Source: Pseudomonadota bacterium (GTDB lineage Bacteria; Pseudomonadota; Gammaproteobacteria; Burkholderiales; Burkholderiaceae_E). Taken from it: a stretch of 64,000 bases of DNA. The notes beneath the pieces are model-generated. The model was not told the DNA's origin and searched no databases. It saw nothing but the letters and a program-made list of their open reading frames with translations. This document shows, one piece after another, positions 44,421-53,080 of this stretch (position 1 is the stretch's first letter; the number at the start of each line of letters is the position of its first letter). The position numbers and the translations under genes were made by a program. Location: NCBI GenBank assembly GCA_023389055.1, contig JAEWFA010000024.1, positions 80,648-144,647 on the forward strand, written 5' to 3'.

Positions 44421-44753
44421 TCACGCCGCTACTCGTTCCTGCAACGCCTCCTGCGCGACGAGGTTGATGCTCTTGCCTTCCGCCTGGGCAACGATCGCGA
44501 GGCGCTCATGCAGCTCGGGAGAAATCCGCAAGTTGAATTTCCCGGAAAAGCTCCGACGCGGCTCGATCCCCTTCTCTGCACAGACTTCGAGAAAGATCTG
44601 AAGCGACTTCTTGAACTCCGATCGGAGCTCCTTCGGGTTCTTTCCGTAGAAGTCCGCGCCCCCATTCAGGCCGAGGATCTCGCCCCGGAACTGATCGAGA
44701 TCCGGGTCATATTCGATTCTGGCCTGATAACCGTCGACTGTCATGATGTTCAT
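44421..44753 (-). CDS. hicB: HicB-family antitoxin
   Basis: The 110-residue protein has the HicB layout: an N-terminal degenerate RNase H-like segment (TVDGYQARIEYDPDLDQFRGEILGLNGGADFYG) and a C-terminal ribbon-helix-helix DNA-binding part (KFNLRISPELHERLAIVAQAEGKSINLVAQEAL). The ATG overlaps the hicA stop by 4 nt; a second ATG at 44744 is possible. As usual for this family the toxin gene comes first. Confidence 0.9.
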   Translation of the reverse strand: MNIMTVDGYQARIEYDPDLDQFRGEILGLNGGADFYGKNPKELRSEFKKSLQIFLEVCAEKGIEPRRSFSGKFNLRISPELHERLAIVAQAEGKSINLVAQEALQERVAA

Positions 44754-45004
44754 GGCATTACTCCGTGCTGCTCGAGCCACGTGCGCACACTCGCAACGGC
44801 GCCCTTGTCTGTGTCCGGCGAGGGGTGAGGACGATGAAACACCCTGACTTCTCCGAACAGAACCACGGCCACGCGGCTTCCCTCGCGCTCGCTGATCTCC
44901 GCGCCGATGTCAAGAAATAGCGACTCGATGTCCCGCCATGGAACGCTGCCGCTCGTCGGTCGGGCGAACACCAACTGCAGCGTTCTCAGGCTCCTGCGCT
45001 TCAT
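44750..45004 (-). CDS. hicA: HicA-family toxin
   Basis: The 84-residue protein matches a HicA subgroup with WRDIESLFLDIGAEISEREGSRVAVVLFG and RVFHRPHPSPDTDKGAVASVRTWLEQHG. HicA proteins are dsRBD-fold mRNA interferases. The catalytic His of the usual GSHxxF motif is replaced (GSRVAV), with histidines only in FHRPHP, so activity should not be assumed. It is followed with a 4-nt overlap by hicB. The start ATG lies only 3 nt after a good -10 box, which suggests a leaderless transcript. Confidence 0.85.
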   Translation of the reverse strand: MKRRSLRTLQLVFARPTSGSVPWRDIESLFLDIGAEISEREGSRVAVVLFGEVRVFHRPHPSPDTDKGAVASVRTWLEQHGVMP

Positions 45005-45007
45005 GCG

Positions 45008-45036
45008 ATAGTACTGAATAGTGGTACTAAAAACAA
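45008..45036 (-). promoter_or_regulatory. promoter with overlapping palindrome upstream of hicA
   Basis: On the minus strand TTGTTT (45031-45036) and TACTAT (45008-45013) are 17 nt apart, a standard sigma-70 layout. The inverted repeat TAGTAC-N9-GTACTA (45009-45014 and 45024-45029) covers the -10 box and spacer, so HicB binding there would block RNA polymerase. Confidence 0.5.
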
Positions 45037-45180
45037 GTCCCTGCTCTCCCTTGTCGGCGCAGTAAAACCAACTGGACGCGCTCCGATCGGCTTCAAGTGC
45101 CGCTGTCGCGTGTACCGCCGAAAATCACGCCTGCAACATGAACTCGGCCTTCACTGCGCGATCTTCGAAGTTCACTCGAG

Positions 45181-46092
45181 TCACTCGGCCTCCTTCCTCA
45201 TCGCATGCCCCCCGAACTGATTCCTCAGCGCCGACAACAACTTGTCCGCGAACGAATCGTCGTCGCGCGAGCGCAGTCGCTCGATCAGCGACTGCGTGAT
45301 CACCGGCGCCGGCACGTTCAGCTCGATCGCCTCGGCCACCGTCCAGCGTCCTTCGCCGGAGTCCTCGACGTAGGGCGCGATGCCTTCGAGCGTCGGGTTC
45401 TCCTCGAAGGCGCGCGCGGCGAGATCGAGGAGCCACGAACGCACCACGCTGCCGTGGCGCCAGATCTCTGACACCTGATGCAGATCGATCTCGAAATCCG
45501 GCTTGTGCGACAGCACCGAGAAGCCTTCGGCGTAGGCCTGCATCAGACCGTACTCGATGCCGTTGTGCACCATCTTCGTGAAGTGGCCGGCACCGCTCGG
45601 GCCGACGTGTCCCCAGCCCTTGTCGGGCGCCGGCGCCAACGCCTCGAAGATCGGGCGCAGGCGCTCGATCACCGCCTCGTCTCCACCCACCATCAGGCTG
45701 TAGCCTTCCTCCAGGCCCCAGACGCCGCCGCTCGTTCCCGCATCGACGTAGTCGATGCCCCGCTCCGCGCAGGCGAGCGCGCGCCGCTGCGAGTCCTTGT
45801 AGAACGAGTTGCCGCCGTCGATCAGCGCATCGCCGCGCTCGAGCAGGCCGCGCAGCGACGCGACAGTGCGCTCGGTGATCGCGCCGGCCGGTACCATGGT
45901 CCAGACCGCGCGCGGCTTCTCGAGCGTCGCGACGAGTTTCTCGAGCGAGTCGACCGCTGTACCTCCGGCGTGCTCGAGCAACTTGCGCGCATCCTCCTGC
46001 GGATCAAAGCCGGACACCTGATGCCCGGCGCGCACGAGGCGAGCGGCGAGATTCGCACCCATTCGGCCGAGACCGATCATCCCCAGCTGCAT
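45181..46092 (-). CDS. gnd: 6-phosphogluconate dehydrogenase, short type
   Basis: The 303-residue protein is a decarboxylating 6-phosphogluconate dehydrogenase of the short, probably NAD-dependent type. It has GLGRMGANLAARL (7-19), DAGTSGGVWGLEEGYSLMVGG (about 116-136) and the catalytic Lys in GAGHFTKMVHNGIEYG (about 166-181). The long form found in E. coli is about 468 residues. It turns 6-phosphogluconate into ribulose 5-phosphate and CO2. The ATG at 46092 has GGAG 7 nt upstream. It overlaps the end of the glucoamylase-family gene by 16 nt. Confidence 0.94.
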   Translation of the reverse strand: MQLGMIGLGRMGANLAARLVRAGHQVSGFDPQEDARKLLEHAGGTAVDSLEKLVATLEKPRAVWTMVPAGAITERTVASLRGLLERGDALIDGGNSFYKDSQRRALACAERGIDYVDAGTSGGVWGLEEGYSLMVGGDEAVIERLRPIFEALAPAPDKGWGHVGPSGAGHFTKMVHNGIEYGLMQAYAEGFSVLSHKPDFEIDLHQVSEIWRHGSVVRSWLLDLAARAFEENPTLEGIAPYVEDSGEGRWTVAEAIELNVPAPVITQSLIERLRSRDDDSFADKLLSALRNQFGGHAMRKEAE

Positions 46093-47432
46093 GTCGTTCT
46101 CCGTTGATCATCGGAAGCAGCGGTCTCGCCCTGCGCGCCCAGCCAGCCCCCTTCGAACCCCGCGCGGCGCAACCCTTCGACGAGCGGCCCGCAGCCCCGC
46201 ATCAACTCCCAGACGAAGCCGCTTCGGTGGTTTTCGATCATCAGCACGTTCGGCCCGAGGTTCAGTCCGAAGTGAAACGGCGAGATCCAACCGGGCGCCC
46301 CTCCGGGGCGAGCGATGGTGGCGTTGAACGTCGCCCGAAAACCGTAGCGATACGCATCGTGCAGCTTCAGGTGCTCGATGCAGTGATGGATGGTCGGCAG
46401 CACGATCTCCGGTGCGAACGGCATCGACGCGACCACTGCCCACGGTGCAAGCGTCCCGTCGTCGGGGCCGAAGGGCACGCCGCGGCCCACGTAGTCGTAG
46501 AAGCGTCGCTGGATGCCGTCGATGCGTTTCGTCGTCGGGCCGGGCCCGTCGCTCGCGGTGATGCCCCACGCACTCTGACCGTATCCGTGGAAGCGGCGCG
46601 GGTTCTCGCGCGCGTAGCGTTGCTGCACGAGCGTCGCGCGTCGGCTGTTTTCGAAGTAATCGATGCCCTTGTCGCGCATGAAGGCGTCGCGGATGCCGCG
46701 GAAATCCACCCACAGGTGCGACAGCTGGTGCGTGAAGAGCGGACCCGCGTAGAGGTAGTCGACGTCGTAGTAGCGGATCCACTCGTACGACGAACACCAC
46801 GCCGTCCACGCCTCCGGCGGTATCGGGTGCGTCGGCGAGCCGAGCGCGAGCAGGTACAGCAGCATCGCCTCGTCGTAGCCTTCCCAGCGATAGCGCAGCA
46901 GACCCGCCTCGGGTCGCCAGCCGTGGCAGATGGTCTTCGAGCGTCCGAGCATCCATTGCCAGTCGACGCGTTCGTACAGCCGCCGGGCCATCTCACGCAA
47001 CTCGCGTTCGTCGGCCTCGTCGGAATCGAAGTACTGCGCGGCGCACAGCATCCCCGCGACCAGAAACGCCGTGTCGACCGTCGACAGCTCGCAGCGCCAG
47101 GCGCGCTGCCCGGTGTTCATGTCGAGAAAGTGGTAGTAGAACCCGCGGTAGCCGCTCGCGTCCGGCGACTTGCCCTGCTCGCTGTCGCGAAAGAACCGCA
47201 GCGTCGCGAGCACGCGCGCCTTCGCGTCGCCGCGCGTCACGAAGCCCCGCTCGACGGCCACCGGGTAGCACGAAAGCGCCAGCCCCGTGGCCGCGATGCT
47301 GGCAGGCCAGCTCGCGGCGGTCTTGTCGACGACGAGTCCGTTCTCGGGATTCGTCTCGTGCAGGAAGTAGTCGAAGGCGCGCTGCTGCATGCGCTGCAGC
47401 CGGCGTTCCTCCGCACTCGGTACGTCGCCCAT
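46077..47432 (-). CDS. glucoamylase-family protein (GH144-like)
   Basis: The 451-residue protein is an alpha/alpha-barrel glycosidase of the group named glucoamylase family, which includes GH144 endo-beta-1,2-glucanases. Typical are QQRAFDYFLHETNPENGLVVD near the start, GFYYHFLDMNTGQRAW near 100, ELSTVDTAFLVAG near 118, YRWEGYDEAMLLYLLALGS near 181, and the C-terminal GWISPFHFGLNLGPNVLMIEN. No signal peptide is visible, so it may act in the cytoplasm or be longer. It probably hydrolyses a beta-glucan. It shares the leftward direction with galU and gnd. Confidence 0.85.
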   Translation of the reverse strand: MGDVPSAEERRLQRMQQRAFDYFLHETNPENGLVVDKTAASWPASIAATGLALSCYPVAVERGFVTRGDAKARVLATLRFFRDSEQGKSPDASGYRGFYYHFLDMNTGQRAWRCELSTVDTAFLVAGMLCAAQYFDSDEADERELREMARRLYERVDWQWMLGRSKTICHGWRPEAGLLRYRWEGYDEAMLLYLLALGSPTHPIPPEAWTAWCSSYEWIRYYDVDYLYAGPLFTHQLSHLWVDFRGIRDAFMRDKGIDYFENSRRATLVQQRYARENPRRFHGYGQSAWGITASDGPGPTTKRIDGIQRRFYDYVGRGVPFGPDDGTLAPWAVVASMPFAPEIVLPTIHHCIEHLKLHDAYRYGFRATFNATIARPGGAPGWISPFHFGLNLGPNVLMIENHRSGFVWELMRGCGPLVEGLRRAGFEGGWLGAQGETAASDDQRRTTCSWG

Positions 47433-47459
47433 TGCGGACGATCGTACCGCGCACGCGCT

Positions 47460-48281
<822 letters not shown>

Positions 48282-48360
48282 GACGTTCGGATTCGAGGCG
48301 GGAAGAACCGGAGATACTACCGCGCGGACCCCGAAACGCCGGCGATAGAATGGCCGCGCG

Positions 48361-49176
48361 ATGGAACCCTGGATCTCGGTCAGCACCACCCGGGATGCCG
48401 CGCGTGTGGACGGCCGCGACGGCCCGGCCCGGTTCGAGCCCGCGCAACTGGACGGCTTCGAGGACGGCGCGCGCTTCGGTGTCTGGTGGATGCCGACCGA
48501 GCGCGAGCCGCGCGGCACGATCCTGTGCGTGCAGCCGCTGGGGGACGAGCGCCCCTGTGCGCGGAGGGTGATTTCCGCGCAGGCGTGGCGGCTGGCGGCT
48601 CGCGGCTGGGTCGTGCTCGTGCCCGACCTGTACGGCTGCGGCGACTCGCCGGGCGACTCCACGGAGATCACGCTCGATGCGTGGCGCAACGACCTGCTGC
48701 GCTGCGCGATGCTCGTTCGCCAGCGGGCGCAGGGCCCGAACGTGCTGTGGGGAGTGCGCGCCGGCGCGCTGCTCGGCGTGGACATCGCGGTGGCGCTCGA
48801 TCAACTGCTCGATGCGCACCTGTACTGGCAGGCGCCCGACAGCGGCCGCAGCGCAGCCGATGCGCTCGCTGCATCGGCGCGGTTTCCGGCGCGGCTGCTC
48901 GAATCGCTGGGCGAGTTGCGCATGCAGGCGCCCCCCACGGCAGAGCGCGGGGCCCCGCCGGCCGTGGCTTTCGTCGAGAGCAACGAGACGCCCACTTCGC
49001 TTGGCGACGTCTCGCGCGCCACGCGCGCGCTCACCGAATCGTGGCTCGACGCAGGCTATCTCGCCGGAGCGCGCGCGGCTCGAGTTCCGCCTTTCTGGGA
49101 CGACGCGCAGTTCTCGCGACCGCTTCCCGATGCGCTTTTCGACACGACCGAGGATTTCCTCGAGTCGGTGCACTGA
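48361..49176 (+). CDS. second exosortase-type hydrolase 2 homologue, no clear nucleophile
   Basis: The 271-residue protein resembles exosortase A-associated hydrolase 2: ILCVQPLGDERPCARRV in place of the PPFxEEMNKSRR segment, PDLYGCGDSPGDSTEITLDAWRNDL near 96, and the elbow LWGVRAGALLG near 128 with neither Ser nor Cys at the nucleophile site. It is likely a non-catalytic or altered member of the alpha/beta hydrolase fold. It starts at ATG 48361, divergent from galU, and is followed after 27 nt by a hydrolase-1-like gene, so the pair copies the order 2 then 1 of the main locus. Confidence 0.7.
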   Translation: MEPWISVSTTRDAARVDGRDGPARFEPAQLDGFEDGARFGVWWMPTEREPRGTILCVQPLGDERPCARRVISAQAWRLAARGWVVLVPDLYGCGDSPGDSTEITLDAWRNDLLRCAMLVRQRAQGPNVLWGVRAGALLGVDIAVALDQLLDAHLYWQAPDSGRSAADALAASARFPARLLESLGELRMQAPPTAERGAPPAVAFVESNETPTSLGDVSRATRALTESWLDAGYLAGARAARVPPFWDDAQFSRPLPDALFDTTEDFLESVH

Positions 49177-49203
49177 ACGGCGCGTGCGCGGCGCGTCCAC
49201 TCG

Positions 49204-49986
49204 ATGACGGTACTCGAGCAGCCTCGAATCATCGGCGGCGTCACCGGCTCGCTGATCGGCGTGGCCACCGCTGTCGTTCGTACCGCCGACGTCGCCGCAC
49301 TGATCGCTCCGGTTCCCGCGCATCCGCGCGCCGGCGAACACCGGTTGCACGTGCGGCTGGCGCGCGAACTCGCGCGGGTCGGCGTGCCGTCGCTGCGCTT
49401 CGACCCGGCCGACGGCGGCGACAGCGCACCGAGCGCCGCGCAGGCCGCCCGCTACGACGGCGATCTCGTGGCTGCGGCGACCGGCCTGCTCTCGCTGCAC
49501 CCCGATGCGCGACTGGTACTCGTGGGATTCGGTGACGCGGCGTTGCCGATCGCGCGATCGCTGCGCGCGATCCGAACCGCCGCATTGCCGTTGCAGGCCC
49601 TGTGCTTCGTCGATCCGCGATTGGCTTCGGTGCGTCCGATCGAGCCGCGCGGCCTGTGGCGACGGCTCACGGGTCGCGCGTCGCCGACGATCGAAGCGCT
49701 CGAAGACGGATCTTCGTCGATGCACGAAGACCAACGCGTCTGGCTCGCGCTGCCCGACGTGCTGCACGGCGCGTCGCTGCACGTCGCGACCGGCCACGAG
49801 CTGCACGCGCGCGAGCTGATCCGCACGCTGGTCGCGGACGACGCGCGATGGCGGCGCGTAATGCGCAATGGTGCGTTTCGCCGCATCGACGGCGCCGACG
49901 CCGGCTATTCGCGCGACGAGCATTGGCGCGCGCTCGTCGAATGGGTCGTGCAGCAGCTCACGCATCGCAGGCGCCGGGGACGCTGA
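49204..49986 (+). CDS. second exosortase-type hydrolase 1 homologue, no clear nucleophile
   Basis: The 260-residue protein has the outline of hydrolase 1: IAPVPAHPRAGEHRLHVRLARELARVGVPSLRFD near 34-67, then DGGDSAPSAAQAARYDGDL, and the elbow position VGFGDAALPIA near 101, which carries Phe-Gly-Asp instead of a Ser or Cys nucleophile. The C-terminal catalytic His region is also weak. It probably works with the gene before it. The 3' end overlaps the convergent TadE-like gene by 29 nt. Confidence 0.62.
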   Translation: MTVLEQPRIIGGVTGSLIGVATAVVRTADVAALIAPVPAHPRAGEHRLHVRLARELARVGVPSLRFDPADGGDSAPSAAQAARYDGDLVAAATGLLSLHPDARLVLVGFGDAALPIARSLRAIRTAALPLQALCFVDPRLASVRPIEPRGLWRRLTGRASPTIEALEDGSSSMHEDQRVWLALPDVLHGASLHVATGHELHARELIRTLVADDARWRRVMRNGAFRRIDGADAGYSRDEHWRALVEWVVQQLTHRRRRGR

Positions 49987-51043
49987 AAGTTCGCTCGCCG
50001 CCGAGGTTCAGCCAGCCGGCGTCACGGTTGCGGCTGCCGTCCGCGTCGGGGCCGACGCGGACGGCAGATGCGCCCGCGGACGACGTCGCGGTTGGCGCAA
50101 CCGGCGGCTCACCCGTCGTCCGCGCGTCGCCTGCGGAGACGCCAACGCCGGAAGCGGACGCGGCCGAACCGCCGCCGGCGCCGTACTCCGTCGTCGATGC
50201 CGACGCCCTTCGCACCGGCGACTCCCCTCGATGCGGCGTATGCGCACTGCGGCGCGCCGGACTCTGCATGCGCACGGTCGCGCTCACGCGCACCGGCCAG
50301 CGCGAAACCGCGCGCCCCGACGCATCGGGAGCGCGATACATCGGGCACGCCCAGGCGCGCGAAGTGAGTGCCGCGGGCCTTCCGAGATCGACCAGCCCCA
50401 CGCTGCGTTGCGACGCAGGCTCGCATCCGTCGACGATTCGCATCAGCCAGGTTGCGATGTTGCCCACCAGCGGCACCGCCATCGGCACGCCGTAGCGCAG
50501 TTCGAGCTTCAGCACGTTCGCGTCGTTCAGCGTCTGCTCCGACTGCGCGCCGATCGGCTCGCGCCCGCGCATTCCGGCGACGCCGCCCGCCGACATGCGA
50601 AGCCACGACCACTGCAGGTTGTCGTTCGGGATCTCCGGTGTGCCGGGTATCGGCCGGCCGAAAGCGTCGCGCGCGGGTTCGGCCCAGTCGGCGAAGCTTT
50701 CCAGCGTCGGCGCGATCTGGCGCCAGGCGATCCATCCGGAAGCCAGCCCCTGGCCGAGCCTCGCCTGCGCGACCGGGAGCGCCGCGGCGTGCGCACGCGG
50801 AATTCCCGCGCCCTGCCAGAACGGCAACAGGCCGCGAGCAAGTCCGGCCTCGATCGCATCGGGCCGCGCCTGCGCGACGCTTCCCGCCCGCGCCGCTTCG
50901 AACAACGCGTACTCGATGGCCGTGCGCGCGTGCAGCAACAGCGCCCACTGCAGCGCGCCCAGCCCGAGCAGCAGCACGATCGGCGCGGCGAGCAGCGTCT
51001 CGACGAGCGCGCTGGCGCGCTGCCGCCGGAGGCTCGCATTCAC
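49958..51043 (-). CDS. TadE-like pilus protein with low-complexity C-terminus
   Basis: The 361-residue protein has an N-terminal pseudopilin-type segment RQRASALVETLLAAPIVLLLG, in which Glu15 is at +5 relative to an Ala rather than the usual Gly. A membrane helix follows, then a periplasmic domain with ARTAIEYALFEAARAGSV as in TadE proteins. The last 80 residues are rich in Ala, Ser, Gly and Thr. It starts with GTG overlapping the TPR lipoprotein stop by 4 nt and is the last gene of the Tad set. It may be a minor pilin. Confidence 0.65.
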   Translation of the reverse strand: MNASLRRQRASALVETLLAAPIVLLLGLGALQWALLLHARTAIEYALFEAARAGSVAQARPDAIEAGLARGLLPFWQGAGIPRAHAAALPVAQARLGQGLASGWIAWRQIAPTLESFADWAEPARDAFGRPIPGTPEIPNDNLQWSWLRMSAGGVAGMRGREPIGAQSEQTLNDANVLKLELRYGVPMAVPLVGNIATWLMRIVDGCEPASQRSVGLVDLGRPAALTSRAWACPMYRAPDASGRAVSRWPVRVSATVRMQSPARRSAHTPHRGESPVRRASASTTEYGAGGGSAASASGVGVSAGDARTTGEPPVAPTATSSAGASAVRVGPDADGSRNRDAGWLNLGGERTFSVPGACDA

Positions 51044-51840
51044 GGCCGTGGCTCGCCGCGGATGTAGTCGACCTTCGGCAACTCGTCGGTCTTGCGCTCG
51101 GGCGAAGCGGAAGCACTGCCCTTCGACGACGCAGGCGTCGATACGCGCGTCGAGGCCGGAACCGGCGTCGCAGCCGGGGTTGCCGCCGTCGCCGGAGGAC
51201 GCGAGACGATCTCGTTCGTCGAATAGCGGTCCAGTCGGCGCTGCGCGCGCGCGATCTCGCGCGCCAGCGGCGCGGGATCGCCGGCCGCGGCGGCCGCGTC
51301 GCCCAGCCTCTCCAGCGACCGAAGGCTTTGCCGCGCGAGCTCGAGATTGATCAGCGCGACGTTGTAGATCGCCTTCGCGCGCAGCGATGCATCGGTCTCG
51401 ACGCCCGCGAGACTGCGGGCCCCGGCGCGTCGATACGCCGCCAACGCCTTGAACCAGTCGCGCCGTTGGTGATGGACGTTGCCCAGGCGCAGCCACGCAT
51501 GCGCGTTCGACGGCTGCAACGCGAGCAGGCGGTCGTAGCGGGACACCGCTTCGTCGAAGCGACGCGCGCGATAGGCTTCGTCGGCCTGCGACTGCAGCGA
51601 GGCCGGGTCGACGGGCAGCGCGGCATCGGTCCGTGGGGAGGAAGCCGCTGCGGTCGGCACGGCGACCGACGCCGGTTCCCCTGCTTCGTCGAACAGGTCC
51701 GCCCCGCCCAGCACCTGCCGATCCGGAGCAGCGAGATCCGCCCCATAGCCCGTCTGCACGGGCCCGCTTTCGGTCGCGCATGCGATCGGCGCAAGCGCCG
51801 CGAGCACGAGCGCGACGGTGCGCGTCATCCGACCCATCAT
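51040..51840 (-). CDS. tadD: TPR lipoprotein, TadD-like
   Basis: The 266-residue protein has a lipoprotein signal (LAPIAC, Cys21) and TPR repeats between about 83 and 190 (ASLQSQADEAYRARRFDEAVSRYDRLL and NAHAWLRLGNVHHQRRDWFKALAAYRRAG). The tail is rich in Pro, Ala and Thr. In Tad loci the lipoprotein TadD helps assemble the outer-membrane pore. A strong GGAGG lies 6 nt before the first ATG. It overlaps the DUF192 gene stop by 4 nt. Confidence 0.7.
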   Translation of the reverse strand: MMGRMTRTVALVLAALAPIACATESGPVQTGYGADLAAPDRQVLGGADLFDEAGEPASVAVPTAAASSPRTDAALPVDPASLQSQADEAYRARRFDEAVSRYDRLLALQPSNAHAWLRLGNVHHQRRDWFKALAAYRRAGARSLAGVETDASLRAKAIYNVALINLELARQSLRSLERLGDAAAAAGDPAPLAREIARAQRRLDRYSTNEIVSRPPATAATPAATPVPASTRVSTPASSKGSASASPERKTDELPKVDYIRGEPRP

Positions 51841-52199
51841 CGCTTTCCTCCGTTCGAATCGATCCAGCGCAACCTCGTTCCTGCACGCAGGCCGAGCCGG
51901 CGCACCTCGCCTGCGCGCATCTCGAGCACGGCGCGCGCACGCAACGCACCGCGCGCAGTACCCGGTGGCACGCCCTCGTGAACGCAGATCACCTCACCGC
52001 TTCGCGCAACGAAAACCAGGTCGAGCGACCCTCGTACGCCGAACGTGTGCACGGCCCGACACGGCTCGATCCACAGGCCCGCACCGACGGCGGGCAGCGG
52101 CTGCGCGATCAGTCCGACCAGTCGTTCGACGACGCGCAGTGCGCGCCGCGCACGGATGCAAGCCGCGCCCGGGTCTGCGACGAGAATGCCGACGGCCAT
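51837..52199 (-). CDS. DUF192-family protein
   Basis: The 120-residue protein fits the DUF192 family: GLWIEPCRAVHTFGVRGSLDLVFVARSGEVICVHEGVPPG followed by AVLEMRAGEVRRLGLRAGTRL. The family function is not established. It begins at the last base of the tadC stop (1-nt overlap) and its stop overlaps the TPR lipoprotein start. It lacks an evident signal peptide, which many DUF192 proteins have. Confidence 0.8.
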   Translation of the reverse strand: MAVGILVADPGAACIRARRALRVVERLVGLIAQPLPAVGAGLWIEPCRAVHTFGVRGSLDLVFVARSGEVICVHEGVPPGTARGALRARAVLEMRAGEVRRLGLRAGTRLRWIDSNGGKR

Positions 52200-53080
52200 C
52201 ACAACATCCCTTCGAACAGCAGTCGCTGCACGATCGGGAACAGCAGGATCGCGAAAGTGCCCGGAAAGATGAACAGCACGAGCGGCAACAGCATCTTCAC
52301 CGGCGCCTCCATGGCGAGCTTCTCCGCTCGAAGAAAGCGCTCGGTGCGCCGCTGCTCCGCCTGCGCGCGCAGGATCGGCGCCAGGCTTGCGCCCTGCCGC
52401 TCGGCAGCAACGAGCGCGGCGACTACGTTCGACACGGCGGGCAGCGCGAGCCGCGCGGACATGGCGCGCAGCGCCTCGTGGCGGGGCTGTCCGGCGTGCA
52501 CGTCGCGCAACACGCGCTGCCATTCGCCGCGCAGCGCTCCCGCCGGACCGTGCGCGGCAGCGTGCGCGAGCGCCGCGCCGAGATTCAAACCCGCCTCGAC
52601 GCTCAACGTGACGAGATCGAGATCGTGCGGCAACTGGCGCAGGATCGCGTGCCGACGCTTCAGGATTCGATCGCGCAATGCGATGCGCGGAAGCGCCGCG
52701 CCGAGCGCTGCGGCGGCAAGCAGGGTAAGCAGCGACCCGGAATCGAGGAACGCGAGCGCTGTGCCGGCGCCGGTTGCGAAGGCGATCGCGAGGACGAGCT
52801 GGCCGGCGATCAGCTGCTCGGCTCCCAGTTCCGCGTCGAGTCCGGCGCGCGCGAGCGCGTCGCGCAGACGCTCGCGTTGCGCAGCACCGACGAAGCCGGA
52901 CAAGACAGGCGCAAGTCGCGCAACGGCAGGCCACCCGAGCCGCCAACCCCACGAAAGCCGCTCGGCGGTCCCGGGCGCCACAGGCTTCGCAACTCTCGAT
53001 CCGGCGACGAGCAACGCCCACGACGACAACACGACGGCGGCGAAGGTCGCACCGAGCGAGACGAGAAGCCAGGCGTTCAT
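52199..53080 (-). CDS. tadC: Tad pilus inner-membrane protein TadC
   Basis: The 293-residue protein is a type II secretion F-domain protein: an N-terminal membrane segment (LLVSLGATFAAVVLSSWALLV), a cytoplasmic F domain with RRHAILRQLPHDLDLVTLSVEAGLNLGAAL, and a C-terminal hydrophobic end MLLPLVLFIFPGTFAILLFPIV. Together with TadB it forms the inner-membrane platform on which the CpaF ATPase works. The ATG overlaps the tadB stop by 4 nt. It is the canonical order tadA-tadB-tadC. Confidence 0.9.
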   Translation of the reverse strand: MNAWLLVSLGATFAAVVLSSWALLVAGSRVAKPVAPGTAERLSWGWRLGWPAVARLAPVLSGFVGAAQRERLRDALARAGLDAELGAEQLIAGQLVLAIAFATGAGTALAFLDSGSLLTLLAAAALGAALPRIALRDRILKRRHAILRQLPHDLDLVTLSVEAGLNLGAALAHAAAHGPAGALRGEWQRVLRDVHAGQPRHEALRAMSARLALPAVSNVVAALVAAERQGASLAPILRAQAEQRRTERFLRAEKLAMEAPVKMLLPLVLFIFPGTFAILLFPIVQRLLFEGML

